64,000 nucleotides of DNA from Streptomyces sp. NRRL S-1022. Its GTDB lineage: Bacteria > Actinomycetota > Actinomycetes > Streptomycetales > Streptomycetaceae. Each line of letters starts with the position of its first letter. Position 1 is the first letter of the stretch. Positions 35,899 to 43,867 of the stretch are shown piece by piece. The notes under the pieces are model-generated. The model was not told the DNA's origin. It ran no database searches and saw only the letters and a list, made by a program, of their open reading frames with translations. The DNA lies in NCBI RefSeq assembly GCF_000720135.1, contig NZ_JOIU01000008.1, positions 434,001 to 498,000 on the forward strand, read 5' to 3'. The position numbers were made by a program, and so were the translations under genes.

Positions 35899-36396
35899 TC
35901 AGCTCACCTGCACCACGAGTGCCGTCGCCACCGCCATCAGCCCCTCCTCGCGGCCCGGGAAGCCGAGACCGTCGGTCGTGGCGCCGGAGACGGAGACGGG
36001 CGCGCCGGCCGCCTCGGAGAGGATCTTCTGGGCCTCGTCCCGCCGCTTGCCGATCTTCGGGCGGGGGCCGACCACCTGGACGGCGACGTTGCCGATGGTG
36101 AAGCCCGCCGCGCGGACGATCCGGGCCGCCTCGGTGAGCAGGGTGGTCCCGGACGCCCCCGACCACTCGGGCCGGCCGGTGCCGAAGTGCTGCCCCAGGT
36201 CACCGAGTCCGGCGGCGGAGAAGAGGGCGTTGCAGGCGGCGTGCGCGACCACGTCGGCGTCCGAGTGGCCGGCCAGCCCGGGCCCCTCGCCCTCCCACTT
36301 CAGGCCCGCGCACCACAGCTCGCGGCCCTCCTCGAAGGCGTGGATGTCGGTGCCGATCCCGACCCGCGGCAGCACGAGGTTCGCCTCAGAAGCCAT
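35899..36396 (-). CDS. ispF: 2-C-methyl-D-erythritol 2,4-cyclodiphosphate synthase
   Basis: A 165-residue MEP-pathway enzyme. Metal ligands are in [10 protein letters not shown] and [15 protein letters not shown]. The phosphate/CDP site reads [15 protein letters not shown], and the end [17 protein letters not shown] is invariant. Its start overlaps the ispD stop by 11 bases, so the pair is translationally coupled. It catalyses the cyclisation of CDP-methylerythritol-2-phosphate in isoprenoid synthesis. Confidence 0.97.
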   Translation of the reverse strand: MASEANLVLPRVGIGTDIHAFEEGRELWCAGLKWEGEGPGLAGHSDADVVAHAACNALFSAAGLGDLGQHFGTGRPEWSGASGTTLLTEAARIVRAAGFTIGNVAVQVVGPRPKIGKRRDEAQKILSEAAGAPVSVSGATTDGLGFPGREEGLMAVATALVVQVS

Positions 36397-37138
36397 CGTT
36401 GAGCCTCCTGCGCGCCAGCACCGCCTCGGCGAGGACCAGGTCCAGGGGGCGGGTGACCTTGAAGGCCTCCTCGTGACCGGGGACGGCCACCACCGGCACC
36501 CCCAGCTGCTCCGCCATGCTCGCGTCGTCCGTGACGTTTTCGGTGACGCTCTCGTGGGCGCGCACCAGCGTCGCCCGGTCGAAGCCCTGCGGGGTCTGCA
36601 CGGCACGCAGCCGGGACCGCTCGGGGGTGGCGAGGACCGGCTCGGGGTCGCCGGCCACGGCCGCGGGCGCGACCTCCTTGACCGTGTCGGCCAGGGGCAG
36701 CGCGGGCACCACGGCGGGGGCGCCGTCGCGTACGGCCTCGATGACCGCGTCGACCGTGTCGACCGGGACGAGCGGCCGGGCCGCGTCGTGGACCAGCACG
36801 ATCCCGTAGCGCGGCGGCAGCGCCTCCAGGCCGAGCCGGACCGACTCCTGGCGGGACTCCCCGCCGGGGACGACCAGGAAGTCGGTCCGCTCGGGCAGCG
36901 CGTGCGCGTCGAGCAGCGACTTGACGTCGGCGGCGCCCTCCGGCGGGGCGACGACGATCACCAGCGAGACGTGCCGGGACGCGGCGAGGGCGCGGATCGC
37001 GTGGATCAGCATGGGGGTGCCGTTGAGCGCGCGGAGTGCCTTGGGGGCCCCCGGACCGAGCCGCACGCCCCGGCCGGCGGCGGGAATCACGGCGGCGACG
37101 GGGGTCTGCGCGGGCGTAGGACGTGATTCGTCAGACAT
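36386..37138 (-). CDS. ispD: 2-C-methyl-D-erythritol 4-phosphate cytidylyltransferase
   Basis: A 250-residue cytidylyltransferase of the MEP pathway. The CTP loop is [40 protein letters not shown] and [19 protein letters not shown] are the family signatures; [15 protein letters not shown] lies near the end. It is followed by ispF with overlap, giving two pathway steps from one mRNA. The carD gene lies 278 bases upstream on the same strand, the usual actinobacterial order. Confidence 0.97.
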   Translation of the reverse strand: MSDESRPTPAQTPVAAVIPAAGRGVRLGPGAPKALRALNGTPMLIHAIRALAASRHVSLVIVVAPPEGAADVKSLLDAHALPERTDFLVVPGGESRQESVRLGLEALPPRYGIVLVHDAARPLVPVDTVDAVIEAVRDGAPAVVPALPLADTVKEVAPAAVAGDPEPVLATPERSRLRAVQTPQGFDRATLVRAHESVTENVTDDASMAEQLGVPVVAVPGHEEAFKVTRPLDLVLAEAVLARRRLNDGF

Positions 37139-37416
37139 CGGATCCTGTCAGGTTTGTGTGCTCGACCTACGTGGGTATGGCCTGGAGGAGCGCCGGGCGC
37201 GACGCCTTGACCGGACCCTTTCCGTGACCCTGGTCGAGCCATCCGCCCGGGCCCGGCAGCTCAAGTATCGGGGGGCGTACCGCAGGCTTTCCCGAAGAGC
37301 ACCCGCTGCGGGGACGAACATGCCGCAGCGCCCGGCGACAGGATCAGTGTCATCGGGCACCGCGGCATTTCACTGTGCTGAGCGTGCCGGAAGCGAAGGT
37401 TCGCTGCCGCTGCGCG

Positions 37417-37899
37417 TCAGGAGGCGAGCACCTCGTCGAGCAGGGCCTCGGCCTTGTCCTCGTTCGTGTTCTCCGCGAGAGCCAGTTCGCTCACCAGGAT
37501 CTGGCGGGCCTTGGCGAGCATGCGCTTCTCACCGGCGGACAGTCCGCGCTCGCGCTCGCGACGCCACAGGTCGCGCACGACCTCGGCGACCTTGATGACA
37601 TCGCCGGAGGCGAGCTTCTCCAGGTTTGCCTTGTAGCGACGGGACCAGTTCGTGGGCTCCTCGGCGTACGGCGCGCGCAGCACCTCGAAGACCCGGTCGA
37701 GCCCGTCCTGACCGACCACATCACGCACGCCGACGAACTCCGCATTGTCCGCTGGCACACGCACCGTGAGGTCACCCTGGGCGACCTTCAGCACCAAGTA
37801 GGTCTTGTCCACGCCTTTGATCTGGCGAGTTTCGATGGCCTCGATCAGCGCGGCCCCGTGATGGGGATAGACCACGGTGTCGCCAACCTTGAACGTCAT
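37417..37899 (-). CDS. carD: CarD-type RNA polymerase-binding transcription factor
   Basis: A 160-residue global regulator. The N-terminal RNAP-interacting domain ([20 protein letters not shown] ... YLVLKV) binds the beta-subunit protrusion; the C-terminal helical domain ([38 protein letters not shown]) holds the conserved Trp (LWRRE) that props the transcription bubble open at rRNA and other promoters. Length is normal. AAGGGG precedes the ATG by 8 bases. It is probably essential, as in mycobacteria. Confidence 0.97.
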   Translation of the reverse strand: MTFKVGDTVVYPHHGAALIEAIETRQIKGVDKTYLVLKVAQGDLTVRVPADNAEFVGVRDVVGQDGLDRVFEVLRAPYAEEPTNWSRRYKANLEKLASGDVIKVAEVVRDLWRRERERGLSAGEKRMLAKARQILVSELALAENTNEDKAEALLDEVLAS

Positions 37900-38522
37900 G
37901 TGACAGGTACCCCTTCCGTGGCTATCCAGGGTAACACGGATACGGCGTCTTCTGAATGGCGTTTTCGCAGGTCAGGGCATATCTCGGGGCTTGACAACAG
38001 CAACCGGAACGTGCTGCGGGGACTCCTCGGAAGCGGGTATTCGCAGGTGGGAGGGGCTCTCCGGGCGGGGTGAAACGCGTACGTTACACACCTCCGGAGA
38101 CCGTTCCAAGTGGCGGAACATCCCGATATGTCCGGTCTCAAGCGTACGACTTCCGCTACTCCGTTCGGTGACCGGAGGCGGATGTGAGCCGTTTCCAGAA
38201 TTGATCAACGGCCGCCGGGCGGGTGCGCCGTGATCAATATCGGGAAGGCCGCGCATTCCTGCACGGAAATTTCGCGAGGTGCTCCACAGGCGTGTTGAGA
38301 GCGGTCACGGTCGCGTTATGTGAATGACGGACGAGCGGATCCGCAATGCCTCCCGGAGTCACCGGGGCCGCTCCGGGTACCCCCACCTGGAGGGAAGCAG
38401 GGGGCTCGGGGAGGGTCGGGTGCGAGCGCCCGGGAACGGCTCGGTAACCTAAGGCCGCTGACAGACACTTAGGGTGGCTTTACAAGAGGAGCCGCCCGCG
38501 CGTTCAAGGAGTTGCCGCCGCC
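37900..38522. other. Divergent intergenic region between carD and a lipoprotein gene
   Basis: About 620 bases without a supportable gene. Promoters for carD (minus) and the lipoprotein (plus) must lie here. A short inverted repeat GTTCC-N7-GGAAC (38104-38120) and a TTGACA on the plus strand (37991) stand out; I cannot assign a regulator. The middle is less GC-rich than the flanks. Confidence 0.4.
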
Positions 38523-39203
38523 GTGAGCAGCAGCCTTCGACGCGGCGCCCTCGCCGCCTCCGCCCTCGTCTTCTCGATCGCCTCGCTCGCCGCCTGCGGC
38601 GCCGGTAACGACTCGCAGACCCTGGAGATCAAGCCGGACAACGCGGCGACCAGTGTGGGCGACATCAAGATCCAGAACGCTCTGGTGATCACCCAGCCCG
38701 ACCCCCAGGCGAACGGTCCCGCGGTGATCTCCGCGACGCTGTTCAACGGCGGCCGCACCGACCAGACGCTCCAGTCGGTCACCGTGGAGGGCGGCACGTC
38801 CGCCGAGCTGAAGCCGGCCAAGGGCCAGAGCCTGACCGTCCCGGCGGGCGGCTCGCTCGTCCTCGGCGGCAAGGGCAACGCCTCCGCGACGCTGCCCAGC
38901 GGCCGCGAGGCCGTCCAGAACGGCAACGCCCAGAAGATCACCTTCACCCTGAGCAAGACCGGCAAGGTGAGCCTGGCCGCCTTCGTGGTCCCGGCCACCA
39001 GCTACTTCGACCAGTGGGGCCCGTCCCAGATCCCGTCGCCCTCGGCGTCCGCAACCGGTGCCCCGGGCGCGACCCCCTCGGGCAGTGCCTCCGGCAGCGG
39101 CAAGCCGCGCAAGGGCCACGAGACCAGCCCGTCGGCCACCTCCTCCTCGTCGAGCGAGGTCACCCCGAGCGACTCGGCCTCCCAGTCGGCCGCCGGCCAC
39201 TGA
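38523..39203 (+). CDS. Secreted lipoprotein, DUF461/PCuAC-like
   Basis: A 226-residue lipoprotein. The signal peptide ends in the lipobox SLAAC, so it is held on the outer face. The core (about 35-160) is a beta-rich domain with KIQNALVITQPDPQANGPAV, QTLQSVTVEGGTSAELKP and FTLSKTGKVSLAAFVVP. These resemble the cupredoxin-like copper-chaperone fold of DUF461 but lack an obvious Met/His copper site. A Ser/Thr/Pro/Gly-rich tail of 60 residues follows. It ends at a long perfect terminator. Position before phoRP suggests no functional link. Confidence 0.85.
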   Translation: MSSSLRRGALAASALVFSIASLAACGAGNDSQTLEIKPDNAATSVGDIKIQNALVITQPDPQANGPAVISATLFNGGRTDQTLQSVTVEGGTSAELKPAKGQSLTVPAGGSLVLGGKGNASATLPSGREAVQNGNAQKITFTLSKTGKVSLAAFVVPATSYFDQWGPSQIPSPSASATGAPGATPSGSASGSGKPRKGHETSPSATSSSSSEVTPSDSASQSAAGH

Positions 39204-39221
39204 CCGACGGCGGCACGCGCC

Positions 39222-39273
39222 GGACACGACCGAGGGCGGCACCCCGTGCGGGGTGCCGCCCTCGGTCGTGTCC
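39222..39273. terminator. Very strong bidirectional hairpin terminator
   Basis: A perfect 24-base inverted repeat with a 4-base loop (39222-39245 and 39250-39273) between the lipoprotein and the convergent phoP. Confidence 0.92.
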
Positions 39274-39285
39274 GCCCGGTACGGC

Positions 39286-39966
39286 CTACGGCTCGAACTT
39301 GTAGCCGAGCCCCCGCACCGTCACCAGGTAGCGCGGCGCGCCCGGGTCCGGCTCGATCTTGGCGCGCAGCCGCTTGACGTGGACGTCGAGGGTTTTGGTG
39401 TCGCCGACGTAGTCCGCGCCCCAGACGCGGTCGATGAGCTGCATACGGGTGAGCACCCGGCCCGCGTTGCGCAGCAGCATCTCCAGCAGGTCGAACTCCT
39501 TCAGCGGCAGGTCCACCTTGGAGCCGGCGACGGTGACCACGTGCCGGTCGACGTCCATGCGGACCGGGCCGGCCTCCAGCGCGGCCGGGGTGACCTCCTC
39601 GGGTTCGCCGCGCCGGCGCAGCACCGCGCGGATGCGGGCGACCAGCTCGCGCGAGGAGAACGGCTTGGTGACGTAGTCGTCGGCTCCTATTTCGAGACCG
39701 ACGACCTTGTCGATCTCGCTGTCCTTGGCCGTCACCATGATCACGGGGACGTTTGAGCGGCCGCGCAGCTGGCGGCAGACCTCCGTGCCGGGCAGCCCCG
39801 GCAGCATCAGGTCGAGGAGGACCAGGTCGGCGCCGTTGCGCTCGAACTCGTCCAGGCCGTCGGGGCCGGTCGCCGCGACGGCGACCTCGAAGCCCTCCTT
39901 GCGAAGCATGTACGACAGGGCGTCGGAGAAGGACTCCTCGTCCTCGACGACGAGCACTCGGGTCAC
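39286..39966 (-). CDS. phoP: Phosphate response regulator PhoP
   Basis: A 226-residue OmpR-type regulator. In the receiver domain the acidic pocket and phospho-Asp are LVLLDLMLPGLPG, followed by PVIMVTAKDSEIDKV and the KPFSSRELVARI switch. The winged-helix DNA-binding domain ends IEPDPGAPRYLVTVRGLGYKF. The GTG start overlaps the phoR stop (GTGA), so phoR-phoP is one coupled unit. It binds PHO boxes to control phosphate scavenging and, in Streptomyces, antibiotic timing. Confidence 0.97.
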   Translation of the reverse strand: MTRVLVVEDEESFSDALSYMLRKEGFEVAVAATGPDGLDEFERNGADLVLLDLMLPGLPGTEVCRQLRGRSNVPVIMVTAKDSEIDKVVGLEIGADDYVTKPFSSRELVARIRAVLRRRGEPEEVTPAALEAGPVRMDVDRHVVTVAGSKVDLPLKEFDLLEMLLRNAGRVLTRMQLIDRVWGADYVGDTKTLDVHVKRLRAKIEPDPGAPRYLVTVRGLGYKFEP

Positions 39967-41210
39967 GGAAGGACCTCCGGGGCGGGAAGCGGTTCGTACG
40001 GGGATGCGTCGGTACCGGCCTCGTCTTCGAGGTCCGGGTGCTGCTGTGCGCGGTCGCGGGCCGCGCCCGCCTCCGGCAGCCTGAGGGTGAAAGTGGAGCC
40101 CTGGCCTTCGGCGCTCCAGACCGTGACCTCCCCGCCGTGCGAGGCGACCACGTGCTTGACGATCGCGAGACCCAGACCGGTGCCGCCGGTGGCCCGCGAG
40201 CGGGCCGGGTCGACGCGGTAGAAGCGCTCGAAGATCCGCTCCTTGTCCTTGTCGGAGATGCCGATGCCCTGGTCGGTCACGGCCAGCTCGATCATGTCAC
40301 CGCCCGGCGCGGCCACCCGGCGGGCGGCTATGCCGACGCGGGTGCGGGCCGGGGAGTAGTTGACGGCGTTCTCGACCAGGTTGCCGAGGGCGGCGGCCAG
40401 CTGCCCCCGGTTGCCCCAGACGTGCAGGTCGGCCGTGCCTCCGGCGGCGATGGTGATCTGCTTGGTGCCCGCCTGGTGCCGGCAGCGGTCGATGGCCTCG
40501 GCGACCAGCTCGTCCACCCGGACCGGCTCGGCGTCCTCCAGCGGGTCGTCGTTCTGCACCCGGGAGAGGTCGATCAGCTCCTGGACCAGGTTGGTCAGCC
40601 GGGTCGCCTCGATCTGCATGCGGCCCGCGAAGCGCTCTACGGCCTCGGGGTCGTCGGAGGCGTCCATGACGGCCTCCGACAGCAGGGAGAGCGCGCCGAC
40701 GGGCGTCTTCAGCTCATGGCTGACGTTCGCCACGAAGTCGCGCCGTACCGCCTCGATGCGGCGGGCCTCCGTCAGGTCCTCGACCAGCAGCAGGACCAGG
40801 CGGGAGCCGAGCGGGGCCACGCGCGCGGAGACGGCGAGCGCCTCGCCGCGTCCGGTGCCGCGCCGGGGCAGGTCCAGCTCGACCTGCCGTATCTCCCCGT
40901 CCCGTCTGGTGTCCCGGGCCATCTGGAGCATGGGCTCGACGGCGAGCTTGCCGCCGCGGACCAGCCCGAGGGCGTACGCGGCGGAGCTGGCCTTGACCAC
41001 GGCGTCGGCCTCGTCGAGGACGACGGCGGAGGAGCGCAGCACCGACAGCACGGTGTCCACGCCGGGCGGGAGTACGGGATCTGTGTGCAAGGAAGTCCTG
41101 GTCGGTCGCTTCTGGTCGCGTTCGCTCCAGCGGAACGCCAGGACGGCGATGACACCGGTGAGCACCCCGGCGATCGCTGCCGCTGCGGCGACCGCCGCGT
41201 TCACGTCCAT
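39963..41210 (-). CDS. phoR: Phosphate sensor histidine kinase PhoR
   Basis: A 415-residue kinase. One N-terminal membrane helix (AAVAAAAAIAGVLTGVIAVLAF) is followed by a PAS-like region and HisKA with the phospho-acceptor in FVANVSHELKTPVGAL. The HATPase domain has N-box NLVENAVNYSP, G1 VTDQGIGISDKD and G2 TGGTGLGLAIVKH. There is almost no external domain, so like other PhoR it senses phosphate through the Pst-PhoU complex. It is transcribed divergently from phoU across the PHO box. Confidence 0.96.
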   Translation of the reverse strand: MDVNAAVAAAAAIAGVLTGVIAVLAFRWSERDQKRPTRTSLHTDPVLPPGVDTVLSVLRSSAVVLDEADAVVKASSAAYALGLVRGGKLAVEPMLQMARDTRRDGEIRQVELDLPRRGTGRGEALAVSARVAPLGSRLVLLLVEDLTEARRIEAVRRDFVANVSHELKTPVGALSLLSEAVMDASDDPEAVERFAGRMQIEATRLTNLVQELIDLSRVQNDDPLEDAEPVRVDELVAEAIDRCRHQAGTKQITIAAGGTADLHVWGNRGQLAAALGNLVENAVNYSPARTRVGIAARRVAAPGGDMIELAVTDQGIGISDKDKERIFERFYRVDPARSRATGGTGLGLAIVKHVVASHGGEVTVWSAEGQGSTFTLRLPEAGAARDRAQQHPDLEDEAGTDASPYEPLPAPEVLP

Positions 41211-41283
41211 GTCTCCAGGTTAGGCATGGGCTACGACATGACCACAGCCGTCGAGGTCCCACCTCGAACACTCGTCGCCCAGA

Positions 41284-41316
41284 GTTCACCTTGCAGCCAG
41301 TACCGGTTCATTCGGG
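41284..41316. promoter_or_regulatory. PHO box between phoR and phoU
   Basis: Three 11-base direct-repeat units: GTTCACCTTGC, AGCCAGTACCG, GTTCATTCGGG. Units 1 and 3 match the PhoP core GTTCACC; the middle is degenerate. The site sits between the divergent phoR and phoU starts, as in S. coelicolor, consistent with PhoP autoregulation of both directions. Confidence 0.75.
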
Positions 41317-41390
41317 ATGGCGGAAAAGGACGCGTGCGGGACGGAACGTGGGAGCGTGGGGACCAAGCACGCCTATGAGAGGGAACCCTG

Positions 41391-42080
41391 ATGCGGGACG
41401 CGTACCACGAGGAACTGGACTCGATCGGCGACGGACTGGTGGAGATGGCCCGGCTGGTCGGCTCGGCCATCGGGCGCGCCACGACCGCCATGCTGGACGC
41501 CGACCTGAAGCTGGCGGAGAGCGTGATCGAGGCCGACCAGAAGGTCGACCAGCTCCAGCACGACCTGGAGGCCCGGGCGATAGCACTGCTGGCCCGGCAG
41601 CAGCCGGTGGCGACGGACCTGCGGATCGTCGTGACGTCGCTGCGGATGTCCGCCGACCTGGAGCGTTCCGGCGACCTCGCCCAGCACGTGGCGAAGCTGG
41701 CGCGGCTGCGCTTCCCGGACCGGGCGGTCCCGCACGACCTGCACGCCACGATCCTGGAGATGGGCCAGCTCGCGCAGCGCCTGATGGCGAAGGCCGCCGA
41801 GGTCATCATCACCAAGGACGTCGACCTCGCGCTCCAGCTGGAGCAGGACGACGACGAGATGGACCTGCTGCACCGCACCCTCTTCCAGCACCTGATCGAC
41901 GACCGCTGGAAGCACGGCATCGAGACGGCCGTGGACGTCACCCTGCTGGGCCGCTACTACGAGCGGTACGCCGACCACGCCGTGGCCGTCGCCAAGCGGG
42001 TCGTCTACCTGGTGACCGGTGAGCACGCGGACGAGCTCCAGCAGGACATCCAGCCGGTGACCGGCACCGACGGCGCGTAG
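41391..42080 (+). CDS. phoU: Phosphate signalling regulator PhoU
   Basis: A 229-residue all-helical protein of two repeated three-helix bundles. It has MRDAYHEELDSIGDGLVEMA and LARQQPVATDLRIVVTSLRM, and the metal-binding stretches DLERSGDLAQH and RYYERYADHAVAVA. It connects the Pst transporter to PhoR and damps PhoP activity when phosphate is high. Good ribosome-binding site (GAGAGGG). It diverges from phoRP and is followed by a small Cys-rich peptide gene. Confidence 0.96.
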   Translation: MRDAYHEELDSIGDGLVEMARLVGSAIGRATTAMLDADLKLAESVIEADQKVDQLQHDLEARAIALLARQQPVATDLRIVVTSLRMSADLERSGDLAQHVAKLARLRFPDRAVPHDLHATILEMGQLAQRLMAKAAEVIITKDVDLALQLEQDDDEMDLLHRTLFQHLIDDRWKHGIETAVDVTLLGRYYERYADHAVAVAKRVVYLVTGEHADELQQDIQPVTGTDGA

Positions 42081-42196
42081 TCCCGCCGCGGAGGGCCGGG
42101 CGCGGCGCGTGAACGCCTCCGTGCGCCGTTGATGCGCCCGGCGGAACGGGCATGGAATGGGCGAGGGCATCCCTGCCCAAGGTCCAGGAGGGTCCC

Positions 42197-42349
42197 ATGG
42201 CCGAATCCCCCGTCACGCCCGATCCCACGCAGGAGCGCGAGACCGACCAGCCCGCCGAGATCAGGAGCCTCCCGTTGTTCGGCGCGTGCGGCTGCGGCTC
42301 CGGATGCGGCTGCGGCTGCCAGTCGGGCAATCCGTGCCAGTGCGGCTGA
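42197..42349 (+). CDS. Small cysteine-rich peptide
   Basis: A 50-residue peptide. The first 28 residues are acidic and polar; the last 21 (from FGACGCG) contain seven cysteines separated mostly by Gly (CGCGSGCGCGCQ, NPCQCG). GGAGGG lies 3-8 bases before the ATG. The Cys pattern suggests metal binding, as in metallothioneins, and the downstream neighbour is a DUF4242 nickel-binding-type protein. A leader-plus-core arrangement also resembles a ribosomal-peptide precursor, but no modification enzymes are nearby. Confidence 0.75.
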   Translation: MAESPVTPDPTQERETDQPAEIRSLPLFGACGCGSGCGCGCQSGNPCQCG

Positions 42350-42480
42350 ACGGCACCGGGCCGGTGTGAACCCCGTTCACACCGGTCCTCCGCCGTCCCG
42401 GATGCCCCTCCCGACCGCCGGGCGCAGCATGGACGTGAGCGGGTGGGAAAAGGACCGGCGAGAACGGGAGGTGTCGGGCC

Positions 42481-42729
42481 ATGGGCAGGTTCATGGACGT
42501 ACACCGCGGCATGCAGGGCATCACGGCCGACCAGCTGCTGGAGGCGCACCGGGCCGACCTCGCCATCGAGGGGGACGAGTCCGTGCACTTCGAGCACGCG
42601 TGGGCGGACCCGGAGTCCGGCACCGTCTACTGCCTCTCCGAGGCCCCCTCGGCCGAGGCGGTCCAGCGCGTCCACGAACGCGCCGGCCACCGCGCGGACG
42701 AGGTGCATCCGATACCGCTGGAGGCATGA
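42481..42729 (+). CDS. DUF4242 nickel-binding-type protein (SCO4226-like)
   Basis: An 82-residue ferredoxin-like alpha/beta protein. It has MGRFMDVHRGMQGITADQLLEAH, EHAWADPESGTVYCLSEAP and AVQRVHERAGHRADEVHPIP; His, Asp, Glu and the single Cys can serve as metal ligands. The S. coelicolor homologue SCO4226 was shown to bind nickel. It follows the Cys-rich peptide by 131 bases on the same strand, so they may act together in metal buffering. Confidence 0.85.
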   Translation: MGRFMDVHRGMQGITADQLLEAHRADLAIEGDESVHFEHAWADPESGTVYCLSEAPSAEAVQRVHERAGHRADEVHPIPLEA

Positions 42730-42739
42730 GGCCCGAGGC

Positions 42740-43594
42740 TCACGGCCAGGCGGGGTCGCCGCCGTACGGTTCCGGGCGGAAGCTCAGACGGCGGCAGAGC
42801 ACCTCCCGGGCCGCCTGACTGACCGTGCGGCCGTCGGCGTAGGCGCGGGCGCGCAGGCGGTCCAGGGCCTGCGCGGAGTCGACGTCCAGCTGCACCATCA
42901 CCATGCCGACGGCCTGGTGGACCTCGGTGTGGTCGGCCTCGGAGGCCGCCACCCAGGACGCCATCGCGTCCCCCGGGTCCTCGTCGGGGCCGCCGTGACC
43001 GGCCGCCCGGAGGCCCGCCAGCGCGAAGGTGACGGCGTCGCCCACCCACCGCGCGACCCGCAGGTCGGGCGGGGCGAGCCCGCCGGCCTGCTCGCTGTAC
43101 AGGTCGAGCGTGCCGATGGCGGCGCCGGTGACGCCGAGCGGCAGGGAGAACACCGCGCGGGCGCCGAGCCCCACCGCCTCAAGCGCGAAGACCGGCCAGC
43201 GGCGGGCGTCGGGACCCTGGGTGAGGTCGGCCGCGAGGACCGGGACACCCCGGTCGAGGGCGTCCTGACAGGGGCCGTCCCCCAGGGTGTACTGCAATTC
43301 CGCCAGCCGGGCGGCCACCCGGTCGCTGGCACACCACGTCACACGGATGCCGGCGCCGCCGGAGATCGACACCGAGGAGCCGGCGACCGGCAGCAGCCGC
43401 ACGCACGCGGTGCACAGCGCGGCGGGCACCGCCCGGGGGCCGTCGGTGTCCCGGGCGGCGGCGTCCAGCGTCTCCCGGACCCGCAGCCGTACCTCGGCCT
43501 CGGGCGGCCCGCCGCCGCCGGCCGACGGCCCGTACCTCTCGGGCGGCATGATCATCACCCCAGCCGCAGCACAGTTCGTCACCGGATGATCCAC
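42740..43594 (-). CDS. GAF-ANTAR RNA-binding regulator
   Basis: A 284-residue protein. A GAF sensor domain (about 60-200, including GDGPCQDALDRGVPVLAADL and ARAVFSLPLGVTGAAIGTLDLY) is followed by a C-terminal ANTAR domain (EVHQAVGMVMVQLDVDSAQALDRLRARAYADGRT...). ANTAR domains bind paired RNA hairpins and prevent termination. The GTG start has GAGG 6 bases upstream. A strong inverted repeat lies in its own leader (43615-43647). Ligand unknown; Streptomyces have many such regulators. Confidence 0.9.
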   Translation of the reverse strand: MDHPVTNCAAAGVMIMPPERYGPSAGGGGPPEAEVRLRVRETLDAAARDTDGPRAVPAALCTACVRLLPVAGSSVSISGGAGIRVTWCASDRVAARLAELQYTLGDGPCQDALDRGVPVLAADLTQGPDARRWPVFALEAVGLGARAVFSLPLGVTGAAIGTLDLYSEQAGGLAPPDLRVARWVGDAVTFALAGLRAAGHGGPDEDPGDAMASWVAASEADHTEVHQAVGMVMVQLDVDSAQALDRLRARAYADGRTVSQAAREVLCRRLSFRPEPYGGDPAWP

Positions 43595-43614
43595 TTACGT
43601 CCTCGTACCGGGTT

Positions 43615-43647
43615 CCCAGGACCAGGGAAGTAACCGATGGTCCTGGG
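43615..43647 (-). promoter_or_regulatory. Inverted repeat in the leader of the GAF-ANTAR gene
   Basis: Perfect 10-base arms CCCAGGACCA (43615-43624) and TGGTCCTGGG (43638-43647) enclose 13 bases, just upstream of the ribosome-binding site. It could be an RNA hairpin in the leader or a DNA operator. Confidence 0.55.
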
Positions 43648-43695
43648 GCGAAAACCCGTCGCGGGGACGCCCCCCGACCGCCTTCCATCACGACC

Positions 43696-43845
43696 ATGAC
43701 CGATGGCACCGCAGACGGCATCGCCGACGAACAGATCCACGACGCCCTGAGGGCCTTCACCGACAGGTACGAGGTGCTGCGCGAGGAACGGCCGGACGAT
43801 TTCGTGTGCGGCCGTGCCGAGTACTGGGCGGGGTTCTCCTCCTGA
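43696..43845 (+). CDS. Small hypothetical protein
   Basis: A 49-residue acidic frame, MTDGTADGIADEQIHDALRA at the start and CGRAEYWAGFSS at the end. No strong Shine-Dalgarno is visible, but codon third positions are GC-rich as in real genes here and the frame ends cleanly before the convergent MFS gene. I do not recognise it. Confidence 0.45.
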   Translation: MTDGTADGIADEQIHDALRAFTDRYEVLREERPDDFVCGRAEYWAGFSS

Positions 43846-43867
43846 CCGCGTCGCCGGCGCCGGTCGC

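Noticed and set aside
37148..37360. 70-codon minus-strand frame between ispD and carD
   Set aside because: Strongly Arg-rich tail, no ribosome-binding site and no similarity to anything I know.
39222..39273. Regulatory operator reading of the 24-base inverted repeat
   Set aside because: It lies between two convergent stop codons with a 4-base loop, which fits a terminator better.
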